The notes beneath the pieces were generated by a model, which made no database searches, was not told the DNA's origin, and worked only from the letters and a program-made list of their open reading frames with translations. The position numbers and the translations under genes were made by a program. DNA of 11,397 nt, taken from positions 1 through 11,397 of the forward strand of contig CALCGR010000069.1 in assembly GCA_937901025.1 (NCBI GenBank). The letters run 5' to 3'. Positions 1 to 7,184 of this stretch are shown here, in pieces; the first letter of the stretch is position 1, and every line of letters starts with the position of its first letter. Origin of the DNA: an uncultured Bacteroidales bacterium (lineage in GTDB: Bacteria; Bacteroidota; Bacteroidia; Bacteroidales; Paludibacteraceae).

Positions 1-68
1 TTGATAGGCTGCAGGTGTACAATGGTGACATAAAGCCGAGCAGTACTAATTGCCCAAAATCTTTTTCT
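1..68 (+). rRNA. 23S ribosomal RNA, 3' end (partial)
   Basis: The first bases match the conserved last part of bacterial 23S rRNA: TTGATAGGCT near the left edge and AAGCCGAGCAGTACTAAT at about 33-50, the block just before the mature 3' end. The form resembles Bacteroides-type 23S. The rest of the gene lies to the left of the window. The exact 3' end is uncertain by about 10 bases, because it is set by pairing with the 5' end, which is not visible here. It is followed on the same strand by a short spacer and 5S rRNA, the usual order in an rRNA operon. Confidence 0.88.
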
Positions 69-80
69 AGAACAAAAGAT

Positions 81-151
81 GCAATTCGCGACTTGATCGC
101 AGAATTGCGGTTCGTTTTTCTAAAAACGAAACAGCTCGTAAAGCTTTTACG
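81..151 (+). other. 23S-5S spacer with three consecutive hairpins
   Basis: Three inverted repeats sit back to back in the spacer. The first pairs 81-91 with 97-108 (GCAATTC and GCGA arms, one bulged A). The second is a perfect 9-bp repeat, TTCGTTTTT at 111-119 with AAAAACGAA at 122-130. The third pairs CGTAAA at 137-142 with TTTACG at 146-151. By inference these are rRNA processing structures, for example RNase III substrates or end-trimming barriers. None has a T-tract that would make it an obvious terminator. Confidence 0.5.
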
Positions 152-169
152 TCAATATGTCAACCCCAT

Positions 170-282
170 ATTTAGGTGGTTATAGCGCTGAGGTCCCACC
201 CCTTCCCATTCCGAACAGGGTCGTTAAGCTCAGCAACGCCGATGGTACTGCGTTTTGTGGGAGAGTAGGTAGCCGCCATTTT
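170..282 (+). rRNA. 5S ribosomal RNA
   Basis: The segment carries the 5S rRNA landmarks in order: a 5' strand with AGGTGGTTATAGCG, the loop block CCCATTCCGAACAG at about 207-220, GTTAAGCTCAGC, CGCCGATGGTACTGCG, and the 3' strand GGGAGAGTAGGT followed by GCCGCC, which closes helix I with GGTGG near the 5' end. The length of about 112 bases is normal. It is the last gene of the rRNA operon and is followed directly by a terminator hairpin. The ends are estimated to within a few bases. Confidence 0.95.
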
Positions 283-283
283 C

Positions 284-316
284 AGGAGCTCGAGGAAACT
301 CGGGCTCCTTTGTTAT
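284..316 (+). terminator. Intrinsic terminator of the rRNA operon
   Basis: AGGAGCTCGAG (284-294) pairs with CTCGGGCTCCT (299-309) around a GAAA tetraloop. This gives an 11-bp GC-rich stem with one G-T wobble, and the T-rich run TTTGTT follows. On the opposite strand the hairpin is not followed by a T-tract, so it should work mainly for the rRNA operon and only weakly, if at all, for the arabinose operon arriving from the right. Confidence 0.85.
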
Positions 317-331
317 ATATATGGCATTCAT

Positions 332-1402
332 TTATTGCGCTACACTGAAAGCGAAGATGGTCGTGGAGCGATAGGTCTCGCCCGGGTTAAGAAATGCCGA
401 TGGCCATTCCGGTTTATTCGGCGTATCCGGATATTTCTGCGTCTCTAAGCATACGGCATGGCGCTTGTCGTAACGGATACCATACTTACCGGTAATCGTG
501 CCGTCCAGGAAATTACCCGAATAAACTTGTATCCCGGGTTCTGTGGTCAATACCTCCAACCGAATACCCGTCTGTTCGCAGTATAACACGGCTGCCGGTT
601 CGATACCGTTCTCGGTTGACCGTTGCAGTACCCAGTTATGGTCATATCCGTCCCCATTGGCGAGTTGCTCGTTATCAGCATCAATATCCTGCCCAATCGT
701 CTTAGGTGTGTAGAAATCAAACGGATTCCCGTCCTCTATCAAACAAATCTCCCCGGTAGTCATAAACGTAGAGTCAACGGGAGTCATCGCCTTACTATTA
801 ATCCATAGCTCATGGTCTAAGATTGATAGCGCAGCATCGCCGTGGAGGTTGAAGTAGGAGTGATTGGTCATATTGATAACCGTCGGTTGGGTCGTGGTGG
901 CTTCATAATCCATCCGCAGGGTATTGTCGTCCCCTAAGGTGTAGGTGCAACTAGCGGTCACTGCGCCCGGAAAACCGTTATCCCCGTCAGGAGAAACGAT
1001 GGTCACTTTAAGACGGTGCTCGTCCAACTGCTTCACCTTATACATTTGATATTGCCAGCCCGTCGGACCGCCGTGTAAGGTGTGACCGAAGTTATTCGTG
1101 GGCAGTTGATATTCCTTGCCTGCGATGGTGATGCGACCGTGGTTGAGACGATTAGCATAGCGTCCGATGCAGGCCCCGAAATCGGAAGGAATCGTCTGAT
1201 AGTCGTTGAGGTTGTCAAACCCGAGTACCACATCCCTCCTTTCGCCGTAACGGTCGGGTACCCATAGTTGGACGATACGTCCGCCATAGGGGGTGATAAC
1301 CACTTGCATACCTTGTCCATTGGTGAGTGTATAAAAGTCTTGTTGATGACAAGAACAGAGAAGGGCGATGATGGATGTCATCATCAGAATGGATTTTTTC
1401 AT
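332..1402 (-). CDS. galM: Aldose 1-epimerase (mutarotase), predicted lipoprotein
   Basis: GalM interconverts the alpha and beta anomers of aldoses. The 356-residue protein has the family's catalytic landmarks: LHGG with His110, NHSYFNL with His181, a YDHNW block around 253-257, and AVCLETQ with Glu320, the expected general base. Residues 1-17 form a hydrophobic signal ending in a lipobox-like LCSC with Cys18. This suggests a lipid-anchored protein outside the cytoplasm, where it would equilibrate arabinose or other sugars before uptake. The start ATG overlaps the stop of the kinase gene upstream in an ATGA arrangement, so translation is probably coupled. It is the last gene of the arabinose operon. 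The sugar preference cannot be read from sequence, and arabinose is inferred from context. Confidence 0.92.
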   Translation of the reverse strand: MKKSILMMTSIIALLCSCHQQDFYTLTNGQGMQVVITPYGGRIVQLWVPDRYGERRDVVLGFDNLNDYQTIPSDFGACIGRYANRLNHGRITIAGKEYQLPTNNFGHTLHGGPTGWQYQMYKVKQLDEHRLKVTIVSPDGDNGFPGAVTASCTYTLGDDNTLRMDYEATTTQPTVINMTNHSYFNLHGDAALSILDHELWINSKAMTPVDSTFMTTGEICLIEDGNPFDFYTPKTIGQDIDADNEQLANGDGYDHNWVLQRSTENGIEPAAVLYCEQTGIRLEVLTTEPGIQVYSGNFLDGTITGKYGIRYDKRHAVCLETQKYPDTPNKPEWPSAFLNPGETYRSTTIFAFSVAQ

Positions 1403-2967
1403 AGATATAGTTTTTTAAAATAAGTTTGGTATTGTTCTATCCAGCGGTTAAAACCCGCTACATCTTCGGCTTTGGGTTCCACTTTCGTTCCCTGTGTACC
1501 GTTAAAGACTTGTCTATTCAGGAAATAGGGTAGGGACATCGTTGCGCCTTGCAGCCGATAGGCGGCTAGTAGGCCGATTCCCCAAGCGCCGCCTTCGCCG
1601 GCGGTCTGCATGGTGTAGATGGGGGTGTTGAGGGCCGCCGCTACCATCGTTTGTCCTACAATCGGGGTGGTGAAGTATCCTCCATGTCCGGTGATGCGGT
1701 CAATGCGCACATGCTCGTTTTGGGTGAGAATCTCGTTACCGATGCGCAGTACCGCAATCGCACTATAGAGGTGCATGCGCATCAGGTTCGGCAGACTAAA
1801 CCGACTACCCTCCGCCCGCACCATCAACGGCAGACCGGAGGGCACGCCCATGATCGGTTCGCCGGAGATATAGTTATAGGACAGCAGTCCTCCCGCATCG
1901 GGGTCGCCCTGTAGCGCGGCCTCGAACAGACGTGAATACAGATCGTTTGTATTCGAACTCACCCCAAACGTCTGTAACGTCTCTCCGAGGACGCGTATCC
2001 AGTCATTGATATCCGAGGTGCAGTTGTTGCAATGCACCATCGCTACCTCCTTAGCATCCGGGGTGGTGACGACATCGATGGCCTCGTAGGGCCGCGAGAG
2101 CGGGTGCTCCAGCACCACCATAGAGAAGGAGGACGTACCGGCAGATAGGTTAGCTGTACGGGGTTCGATGGCATTGGTGGCTACCATACCCGTACCGGCA
2201 TCGCCTTCGGGCGGACAGAACACCGCACCGGCTTGTAGCGTACCGGAGGGGTCTAATAAACGTGCACCCGCCTCAGTGAGTTGACCGGCCTCTTCGCCCG
2301 CCATCAGGGCCTTAGGAAGGATGTCTGACAAGTGCCACGAGTAGTGCCGGTCGGCAATGAGTGTATCAAAGGCGCTCACCATCGTGGCGTTATACGTCCG
2401 GGTGGCGGGGTCTACGGGAATCATTCCCGAGGCGTCCCCTACACCTAACACTTTCTTACCCGTCAGGCGCCAATGCACATACCCTGCCAAGGTGGTCATG
2501 AAATCAATATGACCTACATGCTCTTCGTTGTTTAAGATACATTGGTATAGGTGGGATATACTCCAGCGTAGTGGGATATTAAAGTGAAAGACTTCGCTTA
2601 ATCGCTTCGCCGCTTCCCCCGTGTTCGTGTTGCGCCAGGTAAGGAAAGGATAGAGCAGTTTTTCGCCCTTGAACGCCATATATCCGTGCATCATTGCACT
2701 GATACCGATGGCGGCTACGTGCTCTATCTCGCAACCATATTGCTCCCTTACCCGGTTTCTTAAATCGAGGTATGCCTCCTGCATCCCCGTCCAAATAGCT
2801 TGCTCACTATATGTCCATAGACCATTCGTCAGTTGGTTTTCCCAAGTATGGGAACCGGAGGCAAGTGGACGATAGTCGGGTCCGATGAGCATCGCCTTGA
2901 TGCGGGTTGAACCGAGTTCGATACCGAGGATGGCTTGCCCCGATGGGATAAGTTCTTTATGGGTCAT
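1399..2967 (-). CDS. araB: FGGY-family sugar kinase, probable L-ribulokinase
   Basis: This 522-residue FGGY carbohydrate kinase should phosphorylate L-ribulose to L-ribulose 5-phosphate using ATP. The N-terminal phosphate-binding loop is LGIELGSTRIKA (14-25). EGDAGTG at 255-260 carries the expected catalytic Asp256. The C-terminal nucleotide-binding segment ITGHGGYF is at 425-432, and AGEGGAWGIG lies at 456-465. It is shorter than E. coli AraB (about 566 residues) and could be mistaken for a xylulokinase on similarity alone. The position between araA and galM, in the same operon as araD, supports L-ribulose as substrate. Its ATG follows the araA stop by one base (TGA-T-ATG), and its stop overlaps the galM start by 4 bases. 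Confidence 0.88.
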   Translation of the reverse strand: MTHKELIPSGQAILGIELGSTRIKAMLIGPDYRPLASGSHTWENQLTNGLWTYSEQAIWTGMQEAYLDLRNRVREQYGCEIEHVAAIGISAMMHGYMAFKGEKLLYPFLTWRNTNTGEAAKRLSEVFHFNIPLRWSISHLYQCILNNEEHVGHIDFMTTLAGYVHWRLTGKKVLGVGDASGMIPVDPATRTYNATMVSAFDTLIADRHYSWHLSDILPKALMAGEEAGQLTEAGARLLDPSGTLQAGAVFCPPEGDAGTGMVATNAIEPRTANLSAGTSSFSMVVLEHPLSRPYEAIDVVTTPDAKEVAMVHCNNCTSDINDWIRVLGETLQTFGVSSNTNDLYSRLFEAALQGDPDAGGLLSYNYISGEPIMGVPSGLPLMVRAEGSRFSLPNLMRMHLYSAIAVLRIGNEILTQNEHVRIDRITGHGGYFTTPIVGQTMVAAALNTPIYTMQTAGEGGAWGIGLLAAYRLQGATMSLPYFLNRQVFNGTQGTKVEPKAEDVAGFNRWIEQYQTYFKKLYL

Positions 2968-2968
2968 A

Positions 2969-4501
2969 TCACATTTGTACTGAACGGTTTAACAAATAGT
3001 ACACCTCGTTGAATCGTAGTTCTTTCTTAAACTCCTCTATCGTGGTGTTCTTGTTGATATGCAGCATCTCGATGCCCGCTATCTCGGCGTAGTCTTCCCA
3101 ATACTCAGGGGTGATGGCGTACGACATACAACTATGGTGCGTTCCGCCGGCGAGGATCCATGCTTCGGTACCTATTTCGAAGTTCGGTTGGGGTATCCAT
3201 AACGCATTGGCTACCGGTAATTTTGGTAGCGGCTTGGGCTCAATACATTCTACGTCCCCTACGATGAGGCGGAAACGATTACCTAAGTCAATGACCGTAG
3301 CCGTTACACCGGAACCGGTGTTGGAGTCAAAGACCAGACGGGCGGTTTGCTCTTTACGTATGCCTATCCCTAAGAAATGTACCTCCAAACGAGGCTTGTT
3401 AGCAGCAATGAGCGGACAGATCTCCAACATATGGGATTGCAGGATGGCCGAACGTTCGCCGTCGAAATGGAGCGTATAATCCTCGAGGAAAGAACAACCG
3501 CCTTTTAATCCTTGGGTCATGTACCAAACGGTACGGTAGAGGGCAGCACTCTTCCAGTCGCCCTCGGCGCCGAAACCGTAGCCTTCCGCCATGAGGCGCT
3601 GACTGGCCAATCCCGGAATCTGGTCTAATCCTAAGAAATGCGGGTCGTTTACGTCCACCTCACCTAAGTCGTCGAAGTTCGTGGTGAACCCTTTCGCCCC
3701 TTCGTCTTGGAGGACACGACGAATGGCTATCTCCGCGCGGGCAGCGTTACGCACTTTCTCCCAATAAACGGCGGGTCCGCATTCGTCAATCTTAATCGTA
3801 TAGAGTTGCTTGTAGGTTTCTACGAGTGCGTCCACCTCCGTGTCCGTCACTTTTTTATAATATTCCATCAGGTTGCTCACGGGGTAATAATCCACGTGAT
3901 AACCCATCCTCACTTCCGCCTCCACTTTATCGCCGTCCGTGACGGCTACATTGTTCATCTGATCGCCAAAACGCAGGATGCGCATATCCTGTGCATCTGC
4001 CCATGCCGCGGCCACGCGTGCCCATACGGCGATATGCTGCTGTACACTCGGGTCCTGCCAGTAACCGCTCACCACCTTACGGGGTTTGCGCAGGTGCGCA
4101 CAGATATGACCAAACTCCCGATCGCCATGGGCGCTTTGATTGAGGTTCATGAAATCCATGTCCATCGTGGCCCAAGGGATTTCGGCGTTATATTGCGTGT
4201 GGAAATGAAGCAAGGGTTTTTGTAAAGCCTGCAACCCCTTAATCCACATCTTCGCCGGGGAGAACGTATGCATCCATGTGATCACGCCTACGCATTGAGC
4301 GCAGTTATTTGCGTCCTTCATCACCGCCTCCACCTCTTTCGAGGAGTTAGCCGTACCTTTATATACAATAGGGATGGGAATGATTCCGGCAGCATTCAGA
4401 CCGGCTACCATCTCTTTGGAATGTTGATCGACTTGTACAACGGCATCGCCTCCGTACAGTAACTGGGCCCCTGTGACCCACCATAGTTCTAGATTTTTCA
4501 T
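2969..4501 (-). CDS. araA: L-arabinose isomerase
   Basis: AraA converts L-arabinose to L-ribulose in the cytoplasm using a divalent metal. The 510-residue protein matches the usual family length of about 500. It has all the active-site blocks: GAEGDWK with Glu313, FLEDYT with Glu340, SHMLE with His357, and GGTHHS with His455/His456, matching the two glutamates and two histidines of the known metal site. The start at 4501 gives the standard N-terminus MKNLELWWVTGAQLLYG. An in-frame ATG at 4633 would add 44 residues lying over the araD 3' end and unlike any family member, so it was not used. The gap to the araD stop is 11 bases, with no Shine-Dalgarno sequence and an A/T-rich leader. Confidence 0.97.
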   Translation of the reverse strand: MKNLELWWVTGAQLLYGGDAVVQVDQHSKEMVAGLNAAGIIPIPIVYKGTANSSKEVEAVMKDANNCAQCVGVITWMHTFSPAKMWIKGLQALQKPLLHFHTQYNAEIPWATMDMDFMNLNQSAHGDREFGHICAHLRKPRKVVSGYWQDPSVQQHIAVWARVAAAWADAQDMRILRFGDQMNNVAVTDGDKVEAEVRMGYHVDYYPVSNLMEYYKKVTDTEVDALVETYKQLYTIKIDECGPAVYWEKVRNAARAEIAIRRVLQDEGAKGFTTNFDDLGEVDVNDPHFLGLDQIPGLASQRLMAEGYGFGAEGDWKSAALYRTVWYMTQGLKGGCSFLEDYTLHFDGERSAILQSHMLEICPLIAANKPRLEVHFLGIGIRKEQTARLVFDSNTGSGVTATVIDLGNRFRLIVGDVECIEPKPLPKLPVANALWIPQPNFEIGTEAWILAGGTHHSCMSYAITPEYWEDYAEIAGIEMLHINKNTTIEEFKKELRFNEVYYLLNRSVQM

Positions 4502-4512
4502 AGTATATTGTT

Positions 4513-5208
4513 TTATTTTTGTCCGTAATAAGCGTCCTTGCCGTGCTTGCGACCGAAGTGTTTCGCTATCAGTTCCGGTTCCATTACAATCTTTGGCTCC
4601 AAGTTCAGACTCAGATACGCCATCTTCGCGCACTGCTCCATCACTACCGCGTGATAGACGGCCTGTTCGGGACTATTACCCCATACGAAGGGACCATGGT
4701 GCCTTACCAGCACCCCCGGAATGGCGGCGGGGTCTAAGTGCAGGTTGGCAAACGTCTCGACCATTACCTTGCCGGTCTCGGTCTCGTAATCGCCCGCAAT
4801 CTCCTGCGCTGAGAGCGAACGCGTACAAGGGATATCGCCGTCGAAATAGTCGGCTTGCGTCGTCCCGATATTCGGTATCCCTTTACCCGCCTGCGCAAAA
4901 GCGGTAGCGTAGGTGGAGTGGGTGTGCACAATTCCGCCTATCAACGGAAAGGCGCGGTACAGAACGAGATGAGTAGCCGTATCGCTGGAGGGCTTATAAT
5001 GCCCCTCGACGACGGCACCGTCGCTGATTCGCACCACCACCATATCGTCGGCGGTCATACCCTCGTAATCCACCCCGCTGGGTTTGATAACCATATACTG
5101 ACGGGTCGGGTCGATACCCGACACATTGCCCCACGTAAAGAGGACTAATCCGTGCTTGACCAAGTCCAGGTTGGCTTGCAGCACACGCTGTTTGAGTTCT
5201 TCAAGCAT
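4513..5208 (-). CDS. araD: L-ribulose-5-phosphate 4-epimerase
   Basis: AraD converts L-ribulose 5-phosphate to D-xylulose 5-phosphate, the exit to the pentose phosphate pathway. It belongs to the class II aldolase/AraD family. With the start at 5208 the protein is 231 residues, the same as E. coli AraD, and the zinc and catalytic residues fall at the classical numbers: Asp76, His95, His97 (HTHSTY), Asp120 and His171 (RHHGP). The C-terminal AYYGQ with its tyrosine pair is present. A start at 5235 would add nine residues and overlap the transporter gene. The chosen ATG is one base after the transporter stop (TAA-G-ATG), indicating a single transcript with coupled translation. Confidence 0.97.
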   Translation of the reverse strand: MLEELKQRVLQANLDLVKHGLVLFTWGNVSGIDPTRQYMVIKPSGVDYEGMTADDMVVVRISDGAVVEGHYKPSSDTATHLVLYRAFPLIGGIVHTHSTYATAFAQAGKGIPNIGTTQADYFDGDIPCTRSLSAQEIAGDYETETGKVMVETFANLHLDPAAIPGVLVRHHGPFVWGNSPEQAVYHAVVMEQCAKMAYLSLNLEPKIVMEPELIAKHFGRKHGKDAYYGQK

Positions 5209-5209
5209 C

Positions 5210-6886
5210 TTACCAGAAATAGTAATAGAAGGCAATCGTAATGCCTAAGATGATACATGTATGAATAATATCCCAATGATTCCAACTGGCGCGCGTAGCG
5301 GCTTTCTGTTCGGGGGTAGCCGTACCGAACACCAGACCCTGAATCTGTTTCTCGTCGGGGGCTTGGGTAAAGAGACTCACCCCAATCACCACCAGGCAGC
5401 AAACGATGAGCATCGTTCCGCAGAAATACAGCCAATTGAAGTCGTAGAACACCGCCTTGAACCAACTGTCCGCCGCGGCAGGGTGATTGCTGAAATATAC
5501 CGTGGAACCCAGTCGTGTCAAGCCGATGACGATACCGCTAATCAGACCCCACATACCGCCTTTCGCGGAGGCGCGTTTCCAGCAGATACCTAAGAGGAAC
5601 GCCGCGGCAATACCCGGGGCTAAGACGGACTGAACGTCCTGTAAGTAGTTGTAGAGTACACTACCGATACTGCGCATGATCGGAATCCATAAAATACCGA
5701 GGATGACGATGACCACCGTCGCTATCTGACCGATTCGTACCAGTTTTTTCTCGGGTGTCTGAGGACGGATACGCTTATAGAAATCGATGGTGAACAGCAT
5801 CGCCGAGGAGTTGAATAGCGACGCCAGCGAACTCATCAGCGCCGCGAGGATACCGCAAACGACCAATCCCTTCACGCCCGCGGGTAACAACTTGGCCACT
5901 AACACGGGGAAGGCGGCGTCCGGCATACTCAGATGGAACACCTCGCCGTTGACCACGATACCGTCCTTACTGAGCGCAAAAGCAATCATACCCGGAATAA
6001 GGAAGATGAACACGGGCAGCAGCTTGAGGTAGGCGCCGAAGATGGTTCCTCTGCGCGACTCCCGCTCGTTCTTGCCCGATAGGACGCGCTGTACGATATA
6101 TTGGTCGGTGCACCAGTACCAAAAACCGATGACCGCCGAACCGATGAGTGCACCGAGCCACGGGAAGTCCGGATCGCGTAAGTCGCGCATGAGGTCGGTC
6201 ATGTGGTCGCCGTATTGATTCACCTCCACCGCACTGCAGGACGCCATCAGCGCATCCCATCCGCCGATGGCCTTCAATCCTAGAACGAGGATAATCGCCG
6301 AACCGAGCAGTAGGATGGGGGTCTGCAATACCGACGTATAAAGCACGGATTTCATACCGCCCAATACCGTATATAAAGCCGTGATGAGCACGAGCCCGAT
6401 GGCGGCAATCCAGAAGAAATCGATGCCCCAGAGCTCCTCTATCCCGAACACTTGTTGGAAGACCAAACCGCCGGCGTAAACCGTGACGGCTACTTTCGTC
6501 AGCACATAACTGATGAGGGAGATGACGGATAAGATCGTGCGGCACTGCTTATTGTATCGGCGCTCCAAGAACTCCGGCATGGTGTACACCATACTGCGGG
6601 AGTAGAAAGGGACGAACACCCAACCGAGCAGTAAGATCATCCATCCCTGTATCTCCCAATGCGCCATCGCCATACCCGATGAGGCACCGGCTCCGGCCAG
6701 ACCAATCAGGTGCTCCGAACCGATATTCGAGGCGAAGATGGAGGCACCAATAGCGAGCCAAGTGGCATCCCGACCGCCTAAGAAATAGTCCGCGGAGTTG
6801 TTGTTTTTTTGACGAATGACGTGCACTACGATACCGATGAGTGCACATACAAATACTGAAATAACGAGCCAATCTAATGTTTCCAT
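5210..6886 (-). CDS. Sodium/solute symporter (SSS family), probable arabinose importer
   Basis: This is an inner-membrane SSS/SGLT-type carrier of 558 residues with many hydrophobic segments, consistent with 13-14 helices. The second helix carries [15 protein letters not shown] (51-65), the family signature around the sodium site. The first helix is [20 protein letters not shown] (4-23). It should use the sodium gradient to import a monosaccharide. As first gene of an araDAB operon, L-arabinose is the natural substrate, but this is inference. The start at 6886 was chosen because the promoter -7 box lies at 6910-6917, so an ATG at 6940 would be upstream of transcription. The leader is only about 20 bases and lacks a Shine-Dalgarno sequence. 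Confidence 0.9.
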   Translation of the reverse strand: METLDWLVISVFVCALIGIVVHVIRQKNNNSADYFLGGRDATWLAIGASIFASNIGSEHLIGLAGAGASSGMAMAHWEIQGWMILLLGWVFVPFYSRSMVYTMPEFLERRYNKQCRTILSVISLISYVLTKVAVTVYAGGLVFQQVFGIEELWGIDFFWIAAIGLVLITALYTVLGGMKSVLYTSVLQTPILLLGSAIILVLGLKAIGGWDALMASCSAVEVNQYGDHMTDLMRDLRDPDFPWLGALIGSAVIGFWYWCTDQYIVQRVLSGKNERESRRGTIFGAYLKLLPVFIFLIPGMIAFALSKDGIVVNGEVFHLSMPDAAFPVLVAKLLPAGVKGLVVCGILAALMSSLASLFNSSAMLFTIDFYKRIRPQTPEKKLVRIGQIATVVIVILGILWIPIMRSIGSVLYNYLQDVQSVLAPGIAAAFLLGICWKRASAKGGMWGLISGIVIGLTRLGSTVYFSNHPAAADSWFKAVFYDFNWLYFCGTMLIVCCLVVIGVSLFTQAPDEKQIQGLVFGTATPEQKAATRASWNHWDIIHTCIILGITIAFYYYFW

Positions 6887-6909
6887 AAGTATAGATTTAT
6901 TTTGCGCTA

Positions 6910-6940
6910 CAAAATTACAAAAAAAAATTGTTATGTGCAA
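6910..6940 (-). promoter_or_regulatory. Promoter of the arabinose operon (Bacteroidota type)
   Basis: Read on the minus strand, a -33 TTG (6938-6940) is followed after exactly 20 bases by TAATTTTG (6910-6917). This fits the Bacteroidota sigma-factor consensus TTG / TAnnTTTG. Transcription should begin a few bases further on, near 6903-6905, leaving a leader of about 17-20 bases before the symporter ATG. The -33 box lies in one arm of a 14-bp inverted repeat shared with the opposing promoter. Confidence 0.8.
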
Positions 6941-6975
6941 ATATTTTTAAAAAATGCACGTAAATATTTGCACAT
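6933..6975. repeat. Perfect 14-bp inverted repeat holding both -33 boxes
   Basis: ATGTGCAAATATTT at 6933-6946 is the exact reverse complement of AAATATTTGCACAT at 6962-6975, with a 15-base spacer. Each arm contains the -33 TTG of one of the two divergent promoters. A third exact copy is at 11374-11387. It may be an extended promoter element of this genome, or an operator for a shared regulator; the sequence does not settle which. Confidence 0.85.
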
Positions 6976-6998
6976 GTCAAAAAAAAGTCGTACCTTTG
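6968..6998 (+). promoter_or_regulatory. Promoter of the B12 uptake operon (Bacteroidota type)
   Basis: A -33 TTG (6968-6970), a 20-base spacer and TACCTTTG (6991-6998) form a strong match to the TTG / TAnnTTTG consensus. Transcription should start around 7003-7006, directly at the 5' edge of the cobalamin riboswitch, so the aptamer begins within a few bases of the transcript end. The spacing is the same as in the opposing arabinose promoter. Confidence 0.85.
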
Positions 6999-7003
6999 CA
7001 CTC

Positions 7004-7178
7004 GCAATTGGTAATGGAAGCAGGTGAAAGACCTGCACAGACCCGCTGCTGTGATTCTCAATAGAGTTGACGAGACATCTTTAAGTCACTGGTGACGCCA
7101 CCGGGAAGGCTACTCCTCAACGCTGAGATAAGTCAGAAGACAACCATTGCACGATGTTTCATCCTCCGGGACTAGGAT
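7004..7178 (+). ncRNA. Cobalamin riboswitch with translational expression platform
   Basis: The aptamer spans about 7004-7150. The P1 arms are GCAATTGG (7004-7011) and CCATTGC (7144-7150). CAGGT / ACCTG form a hairpin at 7021-7035. CACAG pairs with CTGTG across ACCCGCTG (7036-7053). The conserved GCCACCGGGAAGGC hairpin is at 7097-7110, and the B12-box region AAGTCAGAAGACA is at about 7130-7142. Downstream, ATCCT (7161-7165) pairs with AGGAT (7174-7178) around a CCGGGACT loop. That loop can kiss the CCGG of the 7097-7110 hairpin, and its 3' arm AGGA is 7-10 bases before the btuB ATG. Binding of B12 should therefore lock the start region and reduce translation of the uptake operon. Confidence 0.93.
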
Positions 7179-7184
7179 TGAACC

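Noticed and set aside
157..348. 63-residue open frame on the + strand
   Set aside because: It lies across the 5S rRNA and its terminator and is an accidental frame in an RNA gene.
3707..4225. 172-residue open frame antisense to araA
   Set aside because: It has no recognisable domain and is fully covered by the clear araA coding sequence, so it is a shadow frame.
4502..4633. Upstream in-frame ATG for araA (44 extra residues)
   Set aside because: The extension lies over the end of araD and is unlike AraA; the family N-terminus begins at 4501.
5967..6545. 192-residue minus-strand frame inside the symporter gene
   Set aside because: It is arginine- and histidine-rich with no hydrophobic pattern, as expected of a shifted frame of the real membrane protein.
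6887..6940. Upstream in-frame ATG for the symporter (18 extra residues)
   Set aside because: It coincides with the promoter: the -7 box at 6910-6917 lies downstream of that ATG, so it would not be in the transcript.
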